IMG/VR virus record: IMGVR_UViG_3300046385_000041 | Coordinates: 1 to 60,150 of that record | Reading direction: 5' to 3' (one strand) | From: a virus | DNA length: 60,150 bases | In this document: piece by piece, positions 9,869 through 17,134 of the stretch | Position numbering within the stretch: position 1 is the stretch's first letter | How the letters are laid out: each line of letters opens with the position of its first letter | Notes under the pieces: generated by a model | Told to the model about the DNA's origin: nothing | What the model saw: the letters and a program-made list of their open reading frames with translations, nothing else | Database searches by the model: none | Position numbers and translations under genes: made by a program

Positions 9869-10195
9869 ATGAAGAAAATTGAAGCAGTATCCATTTGGGA
9901 TAACGGAACAGTACAACAAGCAACTATCTTAAATGCTTATGCAGTAAATGTATCATTAAATACATCCGCTACATTTTATTACTCTTTACTATCCAAAACA
10001 GAAGAAGGAAATGTAAGTACACAACTAGCTCAAGGGAACTTGACAATGTCTGGAGAAGACTATTCTCAATGGGATGCAGATACATTTGCATGGGATTGGA
10101 TTGCTGAACAACTTAATCTTGTTATTACAGGAGAGTACGTTCCGCCAGTTTTATCAGAACCAACACCTATTGTCGAAGAAGTTATTGTTGAATAA
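9869..10195 (+). CDS. Small virion-associated protein candidate
   Basis: A 108-residue protein with a strand-rich start (KKIEAVSIWDNGTVQQATIL) and a Pro/Glu-rich tail. The middle contains QWDADTFAWDWIAEQLNL. This resembles small proteins found beside tail-fibre genes in marine phages, but I cannot name the family. Its stop codon overlaps the next start (TAATG). Confidence 0.6.
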   Translation: MKKIEAVSIWDNGTVQQATILNAYAVNVSLNTSATFYYSLLSKTEEGNVSTQLAQGNLTMSGEDYSQWDADTFAWDWIAEQLNLVITGEYVPPVLSEPTPIVEEVIVE

Positions 10196-10332
10196 TGGCA
10201 AAAGCAAAAAACGAATCTATTAAGTTAGATAAGAAGAAAATAAGTAGACCTGGCGTGCATTCAAAATCCCAAACATCTACTTTGAAAGAATCTAAGAATT
10301 ACAAAAAATCTTATAAAGGTCAAGGAAGATAA
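10195..10332 (+). CDS. Very small basic protein
   Basis: A 45-residue, strongly basic Lys/Ser-rich protein (MAKAKNESIKLDKKK ... KKSYKGQGR). Both ends are coupled by one-base TAATG overlaps with its neighbours, which is good evidence that it is a real gene despite its size. A similar basic mini-protein lies at 14770. The charge suggests nucleic-acid or membrane contact; function unknown. Confidence 0.6.
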   Translation: MAKAKNESIKLDKKKISRPGVHSKSQTSTLKESKNYKKSYKGQGR

Positions 10333-10532
10333 TGAGCAATAGAGAAAAAGTAGATTTGTTTTTAAGCAAATGGGTTAGCAGAAAGTTAACGGTATTTGGC
10401 ATAGCTTCCGTAGCTTTGTTTTCTGGAAGTATAGAAAGTAATGATTGGGTGGTAATAGCTACAGCTTATATATCGCTACAAGGAGTGACAGATATTGTGG
10501 AACGTATATATAAAATTAAGCATGAACAATAA
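10332..10532 (+). CDS. Small membrane protein, holin candidate
   Basis: A 66-residue protein with a charged start, one or two hydrophobic segments (LTVFGIASVALFSG and WVVIATAYISLQGVTDIV) and a basic tail (ERIYKIKHEQ). Size, topology and position just before the endolysin fit a phage holin, which makes the inner-membrane lesion at lysis. It overlaps its neighbours on both sides. No holin family can be assigned by sequence alone. Confidence 0.6.
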   Translation: MSNREKVDLFLSKWVSRKLTVFGIASVALFSGSIESNDWVVIATAYISLQGVTDIVERIYKIKHEQ

Positions 10533-10692
10533 CGATCTGAAAATAGGAATTATAAACACCATATCAATGGCATTAAGTTTTTCAAATATTGAAAACACTT
10601 TAAAAATAGTGTTATTAGTATTCTCAATATTATATACCGGATTGAAAATATTCGAGACAATGAGAAATAAAAACAATAGCAAAGATATTTAA
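10522..10692 (+). CDS. Second small membrane protein, holin/antiholin candidate
   Basis: A 56-residue protein from the start MNNNDLKIG; an upstream in-frame ATG at 10495 would add nine residues but deepen the overlap with the preceding gene. One clear membrane segment (TLKIVLLVFSILYTGLKIF) is followed by a basic tail. Together with the previous gene it makes a two-membrane-protein unit before the endolysin, a common holin/antiholin arrangement. The exact role is inferred. Confidence 0.55.
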   Translation: MNNNDLKIGIINTISMALSFSNIENTLKIVLLVFSILYTGLKIFETMRNKNNSKDI

Positions 10693-10707
10693 TTAAATTA
10701 AAAACCA

Positions 10708-11166
10708 ATGCAATTATCTAAAAACCTATCATTAGCCGAAATGATTATTAGTGCAGAGGCAAAAAGAAAAGGTATATCTAATATGCCAAGCGATGACCAT
10801 TTAGCTAATATGAAAAAGTTAGCCATTAATATATTCCAACCTATTAGAGATCATTTTAAAGAGCCAATACATATATCTTCAGGTTATAGAAGCTTAGCCT
10901 TAAACAAAGCAATAAAAGGCGCTGCATCAAGTCAACACTGTTCAGGAGAAGCTATGGATATAGATATGGACGGTACAACAATATCAAATGCTCAAATTTT
11001 TGATTATATTAAAAAGAATTTAAACTTTGATCAATTAATATGGGAATTTGGTACAGATGCAAATCCTGATTGGGTGCATGTATCATACGAATCAACTGGT
11101 AAGCAAAGAAAACAAATACTTAAAGCAATAAAGAAAAATGGCAAAGCGTCTTATATTAATTATTAG
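10708..11166 (+). CDS. Endolysin, M15-type peptidase
   Basis: A 152-residue peptidase that would cut peptidoglycan stem peptides at lysis. Zinc-binding residues of the M15 (VanY / D-Ala-D-Ala carboxypeptidase-like) family are visible: His77 and Asp84 in SQHCSGEAMDID and His124 in DWVHVSY, with the family's ISSGYRS motif before them. It has no signal peptide, so export depends on the holin candidates just upstream. The 3' end overlaps the spanin gene by 29 bases. It could instead be a virion enzyme, but the lysis context argues against that. Confidence 0.88.
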   Translation: MQLSKNLSLAEMIISAEAKRKGISNMPSDDHLANMKKLAINIFQPIRDHFKEPIHISSGYRSLALNKAIKGAASSQHCSGEAMDIDMDGTTISNAQIFDYIKKNLNFDQLIWEFGTDANPDWVHVSYESTGKQRKQILKAIKKNGKASYINY

Positions 11167-11611
11167 TTTATTATTGTTTGTTTCTTGTGCATCAAGAAAG
11201 GTTGCAATAGTAAAAGAAGAAATTAAAACTGTTGTTGATAGTGTTGTAATTGTAAAAGTTGATGGTACTTATGTAAAAGAAAATAATGTAGTAACAGAGG
11301 ATTGCGAAGAAGAAATAGAATACAAACCTTTAGATACATTGAAGCCAATGGTTATTGATGGTAAACAATACGTCAATACCATTATAAAGTTAAAAAAGAA
11401 AAAAAGTATTAAGGTAGACAAAACCAAAGTAACAAGCAAAGTATCTTCTGTAAAAAAGTTAAATGTAAAAAGAGAAGATTCTAAAAAGTTAATTAATAAA
11501 AAAATTGACAAAAAAGCAAACTACTGGATGTATCTTTGGTTTTTAATACCTGTAGCTATTATAATTGTTTTAGAAAAATACGGTAGGCCACTGTTTACCT
11601 TAAGCAGGTAA
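11138..11611 (+). CDS. Probable unimolecular spanin (outer-membrane lipoprotein with C-terminal membrane anchor)
   Basis: A 157-residue protein. The start MAKRLILIISLLLFVSC is a lipoprotein signal with lipid-accepting Cys17. The middle is Lys/Val-rich and long enough to cross the periplasm. Near residues 129-145 there is a single membrane segment (YWMYLWFLIPVAIIIVL) followed by a short basic tail. A lipid anchor at one end and an inner-membrane helix at the other is the layout of u-spanins such as phage T1 gp11, which fuse the two membranes in the last step of lysis. Position directly after the endolysin supports the call. Confidence 0.75.
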   Translation: MAKRLILIISLLLFVSCASRKVAIVKEEIKTVVDSVVIVKVDGTYVKENNVVTEDCEEEIEYKPLDTLKPMVIDGKQYVNTIIKLKKKKSIKVDKTKVTSKVSSVKKLNVKREDSKKLINKKIDKKANYWMYLWFLIPVAIIIVLEKYGRPLFTLSR

Positions 11612-11665
11612 GATTATCGTAAAACATGTAATATATAAACTATATCAATTTAATCAAATAAAATT

Positions 11666-13210
11666 ATGTCAGACGCTATAGTCAAAAATTTAAGCTTCGG
11701 AAAAGAAGCAAGCGACAAAGTGTTCGCTGGAATAGAAAAGCTAGCTAAAGCAGTTAGCTCTACGTTAGGGGCAAGCGGTAAGTGTGTTCTTTTAGAAGAC
11801 GCTGCTGGAAGACCTGTAATTACAAAAGATGGTGTATCAGTTGCAGATTCAATTATTTTGTTAGATCCTGTTGAAAATATGGGTGCAACATTATTAAAAG
11901 AGGCAGCTAGAAAAACAGTTAGAGAAGCAGGAGATGGAACAACAACCGCTACAGTATTAGCGCATTCAATTTTAAAGAATGCTTATGCTGTTGAAAATCC
12001 TAATGCCAGAGAAATTAAAGAAGGAATCAATACAGGTATTGAAAATGTAATTAAGTACCTTGATAGCGTATCAATAAAGGTTGATGATAAAATGCTTGAT
12101 CAAATAGCCACTATATCAACTAATAATGATCCTGAATTAGGTAAGTTAGTTGGAGATGCTTTCAGATCAGTAGGTAACACGGGAATTGTTATGATGGAAA
12201 CATCAGTAGAGCCTGATTGTAGCTTACAAGTAGTTGAAGGTGTTCAATGTGATATGGGATTAACTAATACGCATTTCATTACCAATCAAAAAAATAAAAC
12301 AGCAGAATTAGATAATCCATTAGTATTACTAGTTGAATCTCCAATTGAAAGCATAAGACAAATTCAATCAGTATTAGAGTTTGTTATAAAGAATAATAAA
12401 TCATTACTTATTATTGCTGATTTAGATCAAACGGTATTGTCAGCATTGGCAATGAACAAATCAAAAGGTAACATAAAAGTAAACGTTATCAACGCGCCAA
12501 CATACGGAATTAATAGAAAAGAGATCTTTGACGATCTTGCTTTATTGACAGGTGCTACATTAATAAACGAAGACTTAGGTGACGACTTAGATTTAATACA
12601 GCCAGAATTATTAGGTTCATGTATTAAGAGTGTTACAAACCACGAAGAGACTATCCTACACGTCGGTGAAACTAAGCCGGAAGTTTTGGAAATTATTGAT
12701 GAAGTTAAAAAGTCATTGACTGAAAACTTACAAAGTAATACTGTAATTAAACTAGAAAAAAGATTAGCGCGTTTAACAGCTAAAATAGCTATTGTTAAAG
12801 TTGGAGCTAACTCAGAAATAGAATTAAAAGAAAAAGCAGATAGAATTGAAGATGCAATCTGCGCAACAAAAGCCGCTATTAAAGAAGGTATTGTTCCAGG
12901 AGGAGGTATTGCATTATTAAATGCATCATATAATGTAGACGCTAAAACATTAGGCGAAGAAATATTATTAGATTCAATTAGAGCACCATTTAATACTATA
13001 TTAGAGAATGCTGGTATTGATGTTGTTTCATTAGATCCGGTATCTAAAACAGGTTATGGTCTTAATGTAATAACAAACAAGACTGTTAATATGATTGAAG
13101 CTGGTATTATTGATCCGTTATTAGTTACTAAAAGCGCTTTAAGAAATGCTGGATCAGTAGCTACAACAATTCTGTCAACTGATTGCGTAATCAATAATAT
13201 GAGAATGTAA
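11666..13210 (+). CDS. groEL: Phage chaperonin, GroEL-like
   Basis: A 514-residue group I chaperonin. ATPase features are intact: KDGVSVA at residues 54-60, DGTTTATVLA with Asp90 (Asp87 of E. coli GroEL), the catalytic Asp in RIEDAICATKAAI, and VPGGG. The apical domain is more diverged than the equatorial one. The C-terminus stops at DCVINNMRM and lacks the GGM-rich tail of bacterial GroEL, which lines the chamber floor. It is coupled to the co-chaperonin by a TAATG overlap. Placed between lysis and packaging genes, it probably helps fold capsid or other virion proteins. A phage gene, not host contamination, given its flanks. Confidence 0.93.
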   Translation: MSDAIVKNLSFGKEASDKVFAGIEKLAKAVSSTLGASGKCVLLEDAAGRPVITKDGVSVADSIILLDPVENMGATLLKEAARKTVREAGDGTTTATVLAHSILKNAYAVENPNAREIKEGINTGIENVIKYLDSVSIKVDDKMLDQIATISTNNDPELGKLVGDAFRSVGNTGIVMMETSVEPDCSLQVVEGVQCDMGLTNTHFITNQKNKTAELDNPLVLLVESPIESIRQIQSVLEFVIKNNKSLLIIADLDQTVLSALAMNKSKGNIKVNVINAPTYGINRKEIFDDLALLTGATLINEDLGDDLDLIQPELLGSCIKSVTNHEETILHVGETKPEVLEIIDEVKKSLTENLQSNTVIKLEKRLARLTAKIAIVKVGANSEIELKEKADRIEDAICATKAAIKEGIVPGGGIALLNASYNVDAKTLGEEILLDSIRAPFNTILENAGIDVVSLDPVSKTGYGLNVITNKTVNMIEAGIIDPLLVTKSALRNAGSVATTILSTDCVINNMRM

Positions 13211-13470
13211 TGAGAGCAGTAGGTAAGAATTTAGTTATACAAAAAATAAAAGAAGGTACAACTGCTACAAAAGGCGGTTTACTTCTAGCAGAAAGCCAGC
13301 GAGATGATATTAGATATATTGAAGGAAAAGTGCTTCATGTTGGTAGTGAAGTGGTTGGAGTTAAAGAACTCGATACTATATTTTATGATAGACATGCTGG
13401 GCATAAAATAGAATACAATAAAGAAACATACTATATTATCAAACTAACTGATGTAGTCGTTGTGTTATGA
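13210..13470 (+). CDS. groES: Co-chaperonin, GroES-like
   Basis: An 86-residue GroES-fold protein. KIKEGTTATKGGLLLAES corresponds to the mobile loop that docks on GroEL, followed by EGKVLHVGSEV (GroES-like GEVLAVG strand) and a C-terminal strand (TYYIIKLTDVVVVL). At 86 residues it is slightly shorter than host GroES (about 95). The start codon overlaps the GroEL stop, so the pair would be made together and may be specialised for each other, like T4 gp31 with host GroEL. Confidence 0.85.
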   Translation: MRAVGKNLVIQKIKEGTTATKGGLLLAESQRDDIRYIEGKVLHVGSEVVGVKELDTIFYDRHAGHKIEYNKETYYIIKLTDVVVVL

Positions 13471-13925
13471 TAAGGCTTGATGCTTCCGATGTTAAAGAAC
13501 TTGGGTTATTAAAACATTATAGGATTATACGCAGATGGGCATGTAGGAACAATGATTTGACGGATGCTGATTTAGAATTGCTAATCTATTTTGATTGCAT
13601 GGATTTCTTTACAAAACAAGATTATAAGATAGGTACTTATGCATATAGTTGGGACAATAAACGCTGGAACAATTTATTAAAAGAAGGTTGGATCGTGGTA
13701 TGGAGACCCAGAAACCACACAACTCAAAAATATAATATATATAAAGTTTCATTCAAGTGTAAACAACTAATAAGCAAGATGTACCGTATAATGCTTGGTA
13801 AGGAAGATATACCAACAAGTAGTAGAAATACTATAATGAAAGGAAAAACATACACAGACACAGTAATGATTACTGCAATAGAAAATACTAACAAAGACAA
13901 AACAAGACACAGTTATGATAAATGA
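13467..13925 (+). CDS. Winged-helix-like protein
   Basis: A 152-residue protein overlapping the GroES stop by four bases. The segment LTDADLELLIYFDCMDFFTKQDYK, then WNNLLKEGWIVVWR and YKVSFKCKQLISKMY, matches the helix-helix-wing order of MarR-type winged helices (sequence impression only). It may bind DNA in packaging or late control. I recall similar proteins next to terminase genes in flavobacterial phages but cannot confirm this. Confidence 0.55.
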   Translation: MIRLDASDVKELGLLKHYRIIRRWACRNNDLTDADLELLIYFDCMDFFTKQDYKIGTYAYSWDNKRWNNLLKEGWIVVWRPRNHTTQKYNIYKVSFKCKQLISKMYRIMLGKEDIPTSSRNTIMKGKTYTDTVMITAIENTNKDKTRHSYDK

Positions 13926-14160
13926 CGTATACAACAACCAAGCGGTTGATATTATGGCGGGTGAACCTACTCCGGGAAACCCCGCAACTATGCAGCCAAA
14001 CGGAATTAACCCACAGGCATTTACAAATCAAGGTGCAATAGACAGTATGTTTGGTCAAGCTAATCCGGGAACTTTCACAAGATCCGTAGGTATCAACCCT
14101 CCAGCCGGAGTTGCTCAATCAATTGTACCACCTTACGACTTAAACAACCAACAATTATGA
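13915..14160 (+). CDS. Small Pro/Asn/Gln-rich protein
   Basis: An 81-residue low-complexity protein (repeated NP, GINP and QAN motifs), with no membrane segment. It overlaps the previous gene by 11 bases and the next by four (TTATGA junction), so it is part of one operon. The composition suggests a flexible virion or assembly protein. Family unknown. Confidence 0.55.
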   Translation: MINDVYNNQAVDIMAGEPTPGNPATMQPNGINPQAFTNQGAIDSMFGQANPGTFTRSVGINPPAGVAQSIVPPYDLNNQQL

Positions 14161-14375
14161 AATTAGACGCAAGAAAACATCCAATGACTCCTTTTGATAA
14201 GGAAGCTGCTTTATCAGGAGTTGGAGCCAACGCTATTTGGGACGGTCCACTAGACACTACAGCTTTACCAAAAGGTATGGGATCAAGTAGCGGTAAAGAT
14301 GGTATTATACTTAATAACATTAAACCACAATACAATGCTCAGCCAATTACGCAAAGAGCAAAACCTAAATTCTAG
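14157..14375 (+). CDS. Small hypothetical protein
   Basis: A 72-residue Gly/Pro/Lys-rich protein that begins MKLDARKHPMTPFDKEAA and ends in a basic tail. Like its neighbours it looks extended rather than globular. The four-base overlap with the preceding stop supports translation. Function unknown. Confidence 0.55.
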   Translation: MKLDARKHPMTPFDKEAALSGVGANAIWDGPLDTTALPKGMGSSSGKDGIILNNIKPQYNAQPITQRAKPKF

Positions 14376-14378
14376 GCT

Positions 14379-14762
14379 ATGTCTTTAGATATAGTAAAGA
14401 AAAATAGTAGCTCTCCTTTTCAACTACAAAGAAGTATGGTTGATCAAGGAGGAGCTGGAGGAGCATACGAATCAGGAGGGTATAATCCAGACGCAGTTTA
14501 TAATAATGATGCAGCTAATGCAGCTGTTGAATCATTAGGCAAAGTTGTTGGAGCAGCCATATATGCAAAGAGCCAAGAGAAAAAAGAAAAAGATCCTAAG
14601 GTTGCTGAGCAGAATGCTATTAAATCGGAAGCAAGCAAAACCTTTAAAGTTAAGAAAGATTCCGAATTATTCAATGCTTCAAAGACATTTAAAAGCAATC
14701 AGCAAGCAACGGACGAAGTTGTTAGCAATTGGAATTCATCTAAAAAAATAACTAAAAAATAA
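14379..14762 (+). CDS. Hypothetical Lys/Ala-rich protein
   Basis: A 127-residue protein. The N-terminus has a Gly-rich stretch (DQGGAGGAYESGGY), followed by an alpha-helical Ala/Lys-rich region that could form a short coiled coil. It starts three bases after the previous stop. The composition resembles small internal or scaffold-associated virion proteins, but no family is recognised. Confidence 0.55.
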   Translation: MSLDIVKKNSSSPFQLQRSMVDQGGAGGAYESGGYNPDAVYNNDAANAAVESLGKVVGAAIYAKSQEKKEKDPKVAEQNAIKSEASKTFKVKKDSELFNASKTFKSNQQATDEVVSNWNSSKKITKK

Positions 14763-14769
14763 AAGCATT

Positions 14770-14922
14770 ATGGCAATTAAAAAGAAAATTGTAGAAAAAG
14801 CAACTGGAGAAAAATATGCATCTAAAGCTGCTATGGCTAAGCACGAAAAAAAAGAGTCTAAGTCAATGCAGAAAAAAGAAGCTATGAAAGGTAAGTCTCC
14901 TGCTAAAATGAAAAAATGCTAA
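14770..14922 (+). CDS. Very small basic protein
   Basis: A 50-residue protein with about 18 lysines (MAIKKKIVEKATGEKYAS ... SPAKMKKC) and a terminal Cys. It fits exactly between its neighbours, ending one base before the next start codon, which supports it as a real gene. The sequence resembles a short basic nucleic-acid-binding or packaged peptide. Function unknown. Confidence 0.55.
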   Translation: MAIKKKIVEKATGEKYASKAAMAKHEKKESKSMQKKEAMKGKSPAKMKKC

Positions 14923-14923
14923 T

Positions 14924-15238
14924 ATGGCATTTATAATGAAGGGATCTCCGTACAACGCGGTTAATACCCCTATTTATAGTGTTGATATGGATGATAACAT
15001 TTTAGGTATGGCTCAGAATAATGGAACTATACTTGTAAACAAAAATGTTTCTCCATTAGAATTAAAGAAAAGCAAAACCGTAGAGCATGAGATGGTGCAC
15101 ATCGACCAAATGAAAAGGGGTGATTTAGATTATACTGATTCTCATGTTATATGGAAAGGCAAAAAATATGCAAGAGCATCTATGAAAGAAGGCAATAAGA
15201 AATTACCTTGGGAGATGGAAGCTTATAAAAAGCAGTAA
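14924..15238 (+). CDS. Mini zinc-metallopeptidase-like protein
   Basis: A 104-residue protein with a clear zincin motif, HEMVH at residues 55-59, preceded by a helix. It has a WEMEA motif near residues 96-100 that may give the third zinc ligand (Glu97 or Glu99). This is about the minimum size for a zincin catalytic core. The position among virion and packaging genes suggests processing of head or tail proteins or a peptidoglycan-related role. The catalytic motif is seen; the target is unknown. Confidence 0.65.
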   Translation: MAFIMKGSPYNAVNTPIYSVDMDDNILGMAQNNGTILVNKNVSPLELKKSKTVEHEMVHIDQMKRGDLDYTDSHVIWKGKKYARASMKEGNKKLPWEMEAYKKQ

Positions 15239-15273
15239 TTACACGTAATACTAATAATAAATAAAGACATAAA

Positions 15274-15783
15274 ATGGCATTTACACAAAAACCAGGAAGA
15301 ACTCCTTTCTTAAAAACAGGTAATGGTCTTCCGTCAGCATTAAGACAAATTAACGGTGAAGATAAAAAAGGTAACCCTAATGGTTATAATCCAAAAACAT
15401 CTCCAGTGCCAAACGCTGAAAATAAAGGAGCATACGAAAAAACATTAGATAAAACTAAAACCAATATTTTTCTAAGAGGTGGCGATAAAAAAATCATCAA
15501 GTCTGCTAGAATTGGATCAAAAGATGCTGAAGCTATTGAAAACGAATACACTAAAGTAAAAGCTGATACTGAATCTAGAAGAAAAGAAAACTCAAACTTC
15601 TTGAATTCTAGAATGACTACTGGAGAAACTGCGGATAAAAATCTTAAGTCTCCAATGAAACAAAAGGTTAGCAAGAAAACCGCTTACGATATTAAAGAAG
15701 CAAGCAACCAAAAATTAAAGCCAGGCGCTAGAAAACATTACGCTGAGAATGCTCAAGCAGCAATGAAAAATAAAAAGAAATAA
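15274..15783 (+). CDS. Basic hypothetical protein
   Basis: A 169-residue Lys/Asn/Thr-rich protein starting MAFTQKPGRTPFLKTGNG and ending in a very basic stretch (AQAAMKNKKK). It has no membrane segment and is probably largely disordered. It is preceded by an A/T leader. The high charge fits DNA contact inside the head or during packaging, but this is inference. Confidence 0.55.
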   Translation: MAFTQKPGRTPFLKTGNGLPSALRQINGEDKKGNPNGYNPKTSPVPNAENKGAYEKTLDKTKTNIFLRGGDKKIIKSARIGSKDAEAIENEYTKVKADTESRRKENSNFLNSRMTTGETADKNLKSPMKQKVSKKTAYDIKEASNQKLKPGARKHYAENAQAAMKNKKK

Positions 15784-15794
15784 ATTAATAAACA

Positions 15795-15809
15795 ATTAAA
15801 TTAAATAAA
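15795..15809 (+). promoter_or_regulatory. A/T translation-initiation leader
   Basis: The bases just before the start at 15810 read ATTAAATTAAATAAA, directly abutting ATG with no purine-rich Shine-Dalgarno element. Nearly the same leader occurs before at least four other starts in this window on both strands (32732, 45758, 49234, 53258). Start selection that depends on A/T-rich leaders rather than Shine-Dalgarno pairing is typical of Bacteroidota. Confidence 0.6.
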
Positions 15810-16079
15810 ATGTCAGAAACAAAAAAGATTACAGCCGAACAATTAGAAACACTTGTTAAAACGCAAAGAGAACTTAACGAAATATTAGTGAACGTAGGGG
15901 TTTTAGAATCACAAAAGCACGGTTTATTACATCAGTTAGCTGAAGTTAATAAAACTAGCGAAGAATTCAAAGCTGAACTGCAAGAGCAATACGGATCTAT
16001 CAATATTAACTTAGAGGATGGTTCTTATACATTGGCAGAGGAGAATAAAGAAGAGCCTGCTAAGCTTGACATAGTGTAA
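15810..16079 (+). CDS. Small coiled-coil protein
   Basis: An 89-residue acidic, mostly helical protein with heptad-like Leu/Val spacing between about residues 8 and 60 (TLVKTQRELNEILVNVGVL ... LHQLAEVNKTSEEF). It is preceded by the strong A/T leader. Similar short coiled-coil proteins occur upstream of terminase genes in flavophages. Function unknown; a small terminase role cannot be excluded. Confidence 0.58.
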   Translation: MSETKKITAEQLETLVKTQRELNEILVNVGVLESQKHGLLHQLAEVNKTSEEFKAELQEQYGSININLEDGSYTLAEENKEEPAKLDIV

Positions 16080-16081
16080 TA

Positions 16082-16309
16082 ATGGAAGCAGTTATTAGGA
16101 AGATAAGTATTGGTACGGACTATAAGAACGAGGCAATGCACTATTCCATCGGACAACAAGTGTACGGAGGTCATGAGATTGCTTATATAAAGTCAGATCA
16201 AATTGATTCTTCTTATAACATTTATATAAAAAAAGGAGACGAAGTTATGCCTTGGAAAAAATTTAATTCCAACATGGCCATCTCTGTGGAATACGATTTG
16301 GAATATTAA
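16082..16309 (+). CDS. Small hypothetical protein
   Basis: A 75-residue protein with alternating strands (MEAVIRKISIGTDYKNEAMHYS, then HEIAYIKSDQIDSSYNIYIKK) suggesting a small beta fold. Its stop overlaps the start of the tandem GroES-like gene by one base (TAATG). Function unknown. Confidence 0.55.
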   Translation: MEAVIRKISIGTDYKNEAMHYSIGQQVYGGHEIAYIKSDQIDSSYNIYIKKGDEVMPWKKFNSNMAISVEYDLEY

Positions 16310-16917
16310 TGAAAAGTGTATTTAATTTTATCGTTAAGCCTGTTGGTGAAAGATACGATAATAAAATTAAAGTAGGAGACAAAGAGCTTATACTAAATAC
16401 TAAAATAGAAAGTTTTAAATCTGTGAATAACTTAGCGGAGGTAATATCTACCCCGCTAGCTTATTCAACTGACATAAAAGTTGGTGATATTATTGTTATA
16501 CATCATAATGTTTTTAGAAGATTCTATGACATTAGAGGTAATCAAAAGAATAGTAGAGCTTTTTTTATGGATGATTTATACTTCTGTGATTTAGACCAAA
16601 TTTATTTATATAAGTCTGATGACAAATGGAAGACATTTGGTGACAGATGTTTTATAAAGCCATTAAAAAATAATGACCATTTAAAGCTTGATAAAGAACA
16701 AAAGCTTATTGGTATATTAAAATACGGAAATAACTCCTTAGAAGCGATGAAAATCAACAAAGGAGATCTTGTAGGTTATACTCCTTATGGTGAATTTGAT
16801 TTTATCATAGAAGGGGAGCGCCTTTATTGTATGAAATCTAATGATATTGTAATTAAGTATGAACGTAAAGGAGACGAAGCAATCTATAATCCAAGCTGGG
16901 CACAAAGCGGTTCTTGA
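16309..16917 (+). CDS. Tandem GroES-like co-chaperonin candidate
   Basis: A 202-residue protein in which two halves each look like a GroES fold. The first runs FIVKPVGERYDNKI, NLAEVISTP, then DIKVGDIIVIHHNVFRRFYD. The second has KLIGILKYGN, INKGDLVGYTPYGEFDF and IIEGERLYCMKSNDIVIKYE, the order seen in the C-terminal half of GroES. No mobile loop is obvious. If correct, this is a second co-chaperonin-like gene, immediately before the terminase genes, besides the GroEL-linked one. It could instead be a structural beta-barrel protein; confirmation needs a profile search or model. Confidence 0.55.
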   Translation: MKSVFNFIVKPVGERYDNKIKVGDKELILNTKIESFKSVNNLAEVISTPLAYSTDIKVGDIIVIHHNVFRRFYDIRGNQKNSRAFFMDDLYFCDLDQIYLYKSDDKWKTFGDRCFIKPLKNNDHLKLDKEQKLIGILKYGNNSLEAMKINKGDLVGYTPYGEFDFIIEGERLYCMKSNDIVIKYERKGDEAIYNPSWAQSGS

Positions 16918-17134
16918 ATTAATCAAGGTTGCTGAAGAAGCTATTTTGGATAACGGTGAAGACGATTTGTCTGCCGATAAATTAAAAAATGCTGCGGCTA
17001 CAAAAAAGCTAGCTATATTCGATGCTTTTGAAATATTAAGTCGCATTGAAGAAGAAGAAAAACTATTAGCAGAAGTAGATAAAGAAGCGGATACTAAAGT
17101 TTTTAAAGGGTTTGCAGAAGGGAGATCTAAATAA
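16859..17134 (+). CDS. Candidate small terminase subunit
   Basis: A 91-residue helical, acidic protein (IIQAGHKAVLELIKVAEEA ... KLAIFDAFEILSRIEEEEK) that ends in a basic tail (FKGFAEGRSK). Its stop overlaps the start of the large terminase. It starts 59 bases inside the previous gene; no later Met is available. Position, size and helical make-up fit a DNA-recognising small terminase, but the sequence does not prove it. Confidence 0.5.
   Translation: MNVKETKQSIIQAGHKAVLELIKVAEEAILDNGEDDLSADKLKNAAATKKLAIFDAFEILSRIEEEEKLLAEVDKEADTKVFKGFAEGRSK

Noticed and set aside
11666-13470. Host chromosomal DNA (groEL/groES operon) carried by assembly error
   Set aside because: The pair is in reverse order to host groES-groEL, diverged, lacks the GGM tail, and is tightly coupled to phage genes on both sides.
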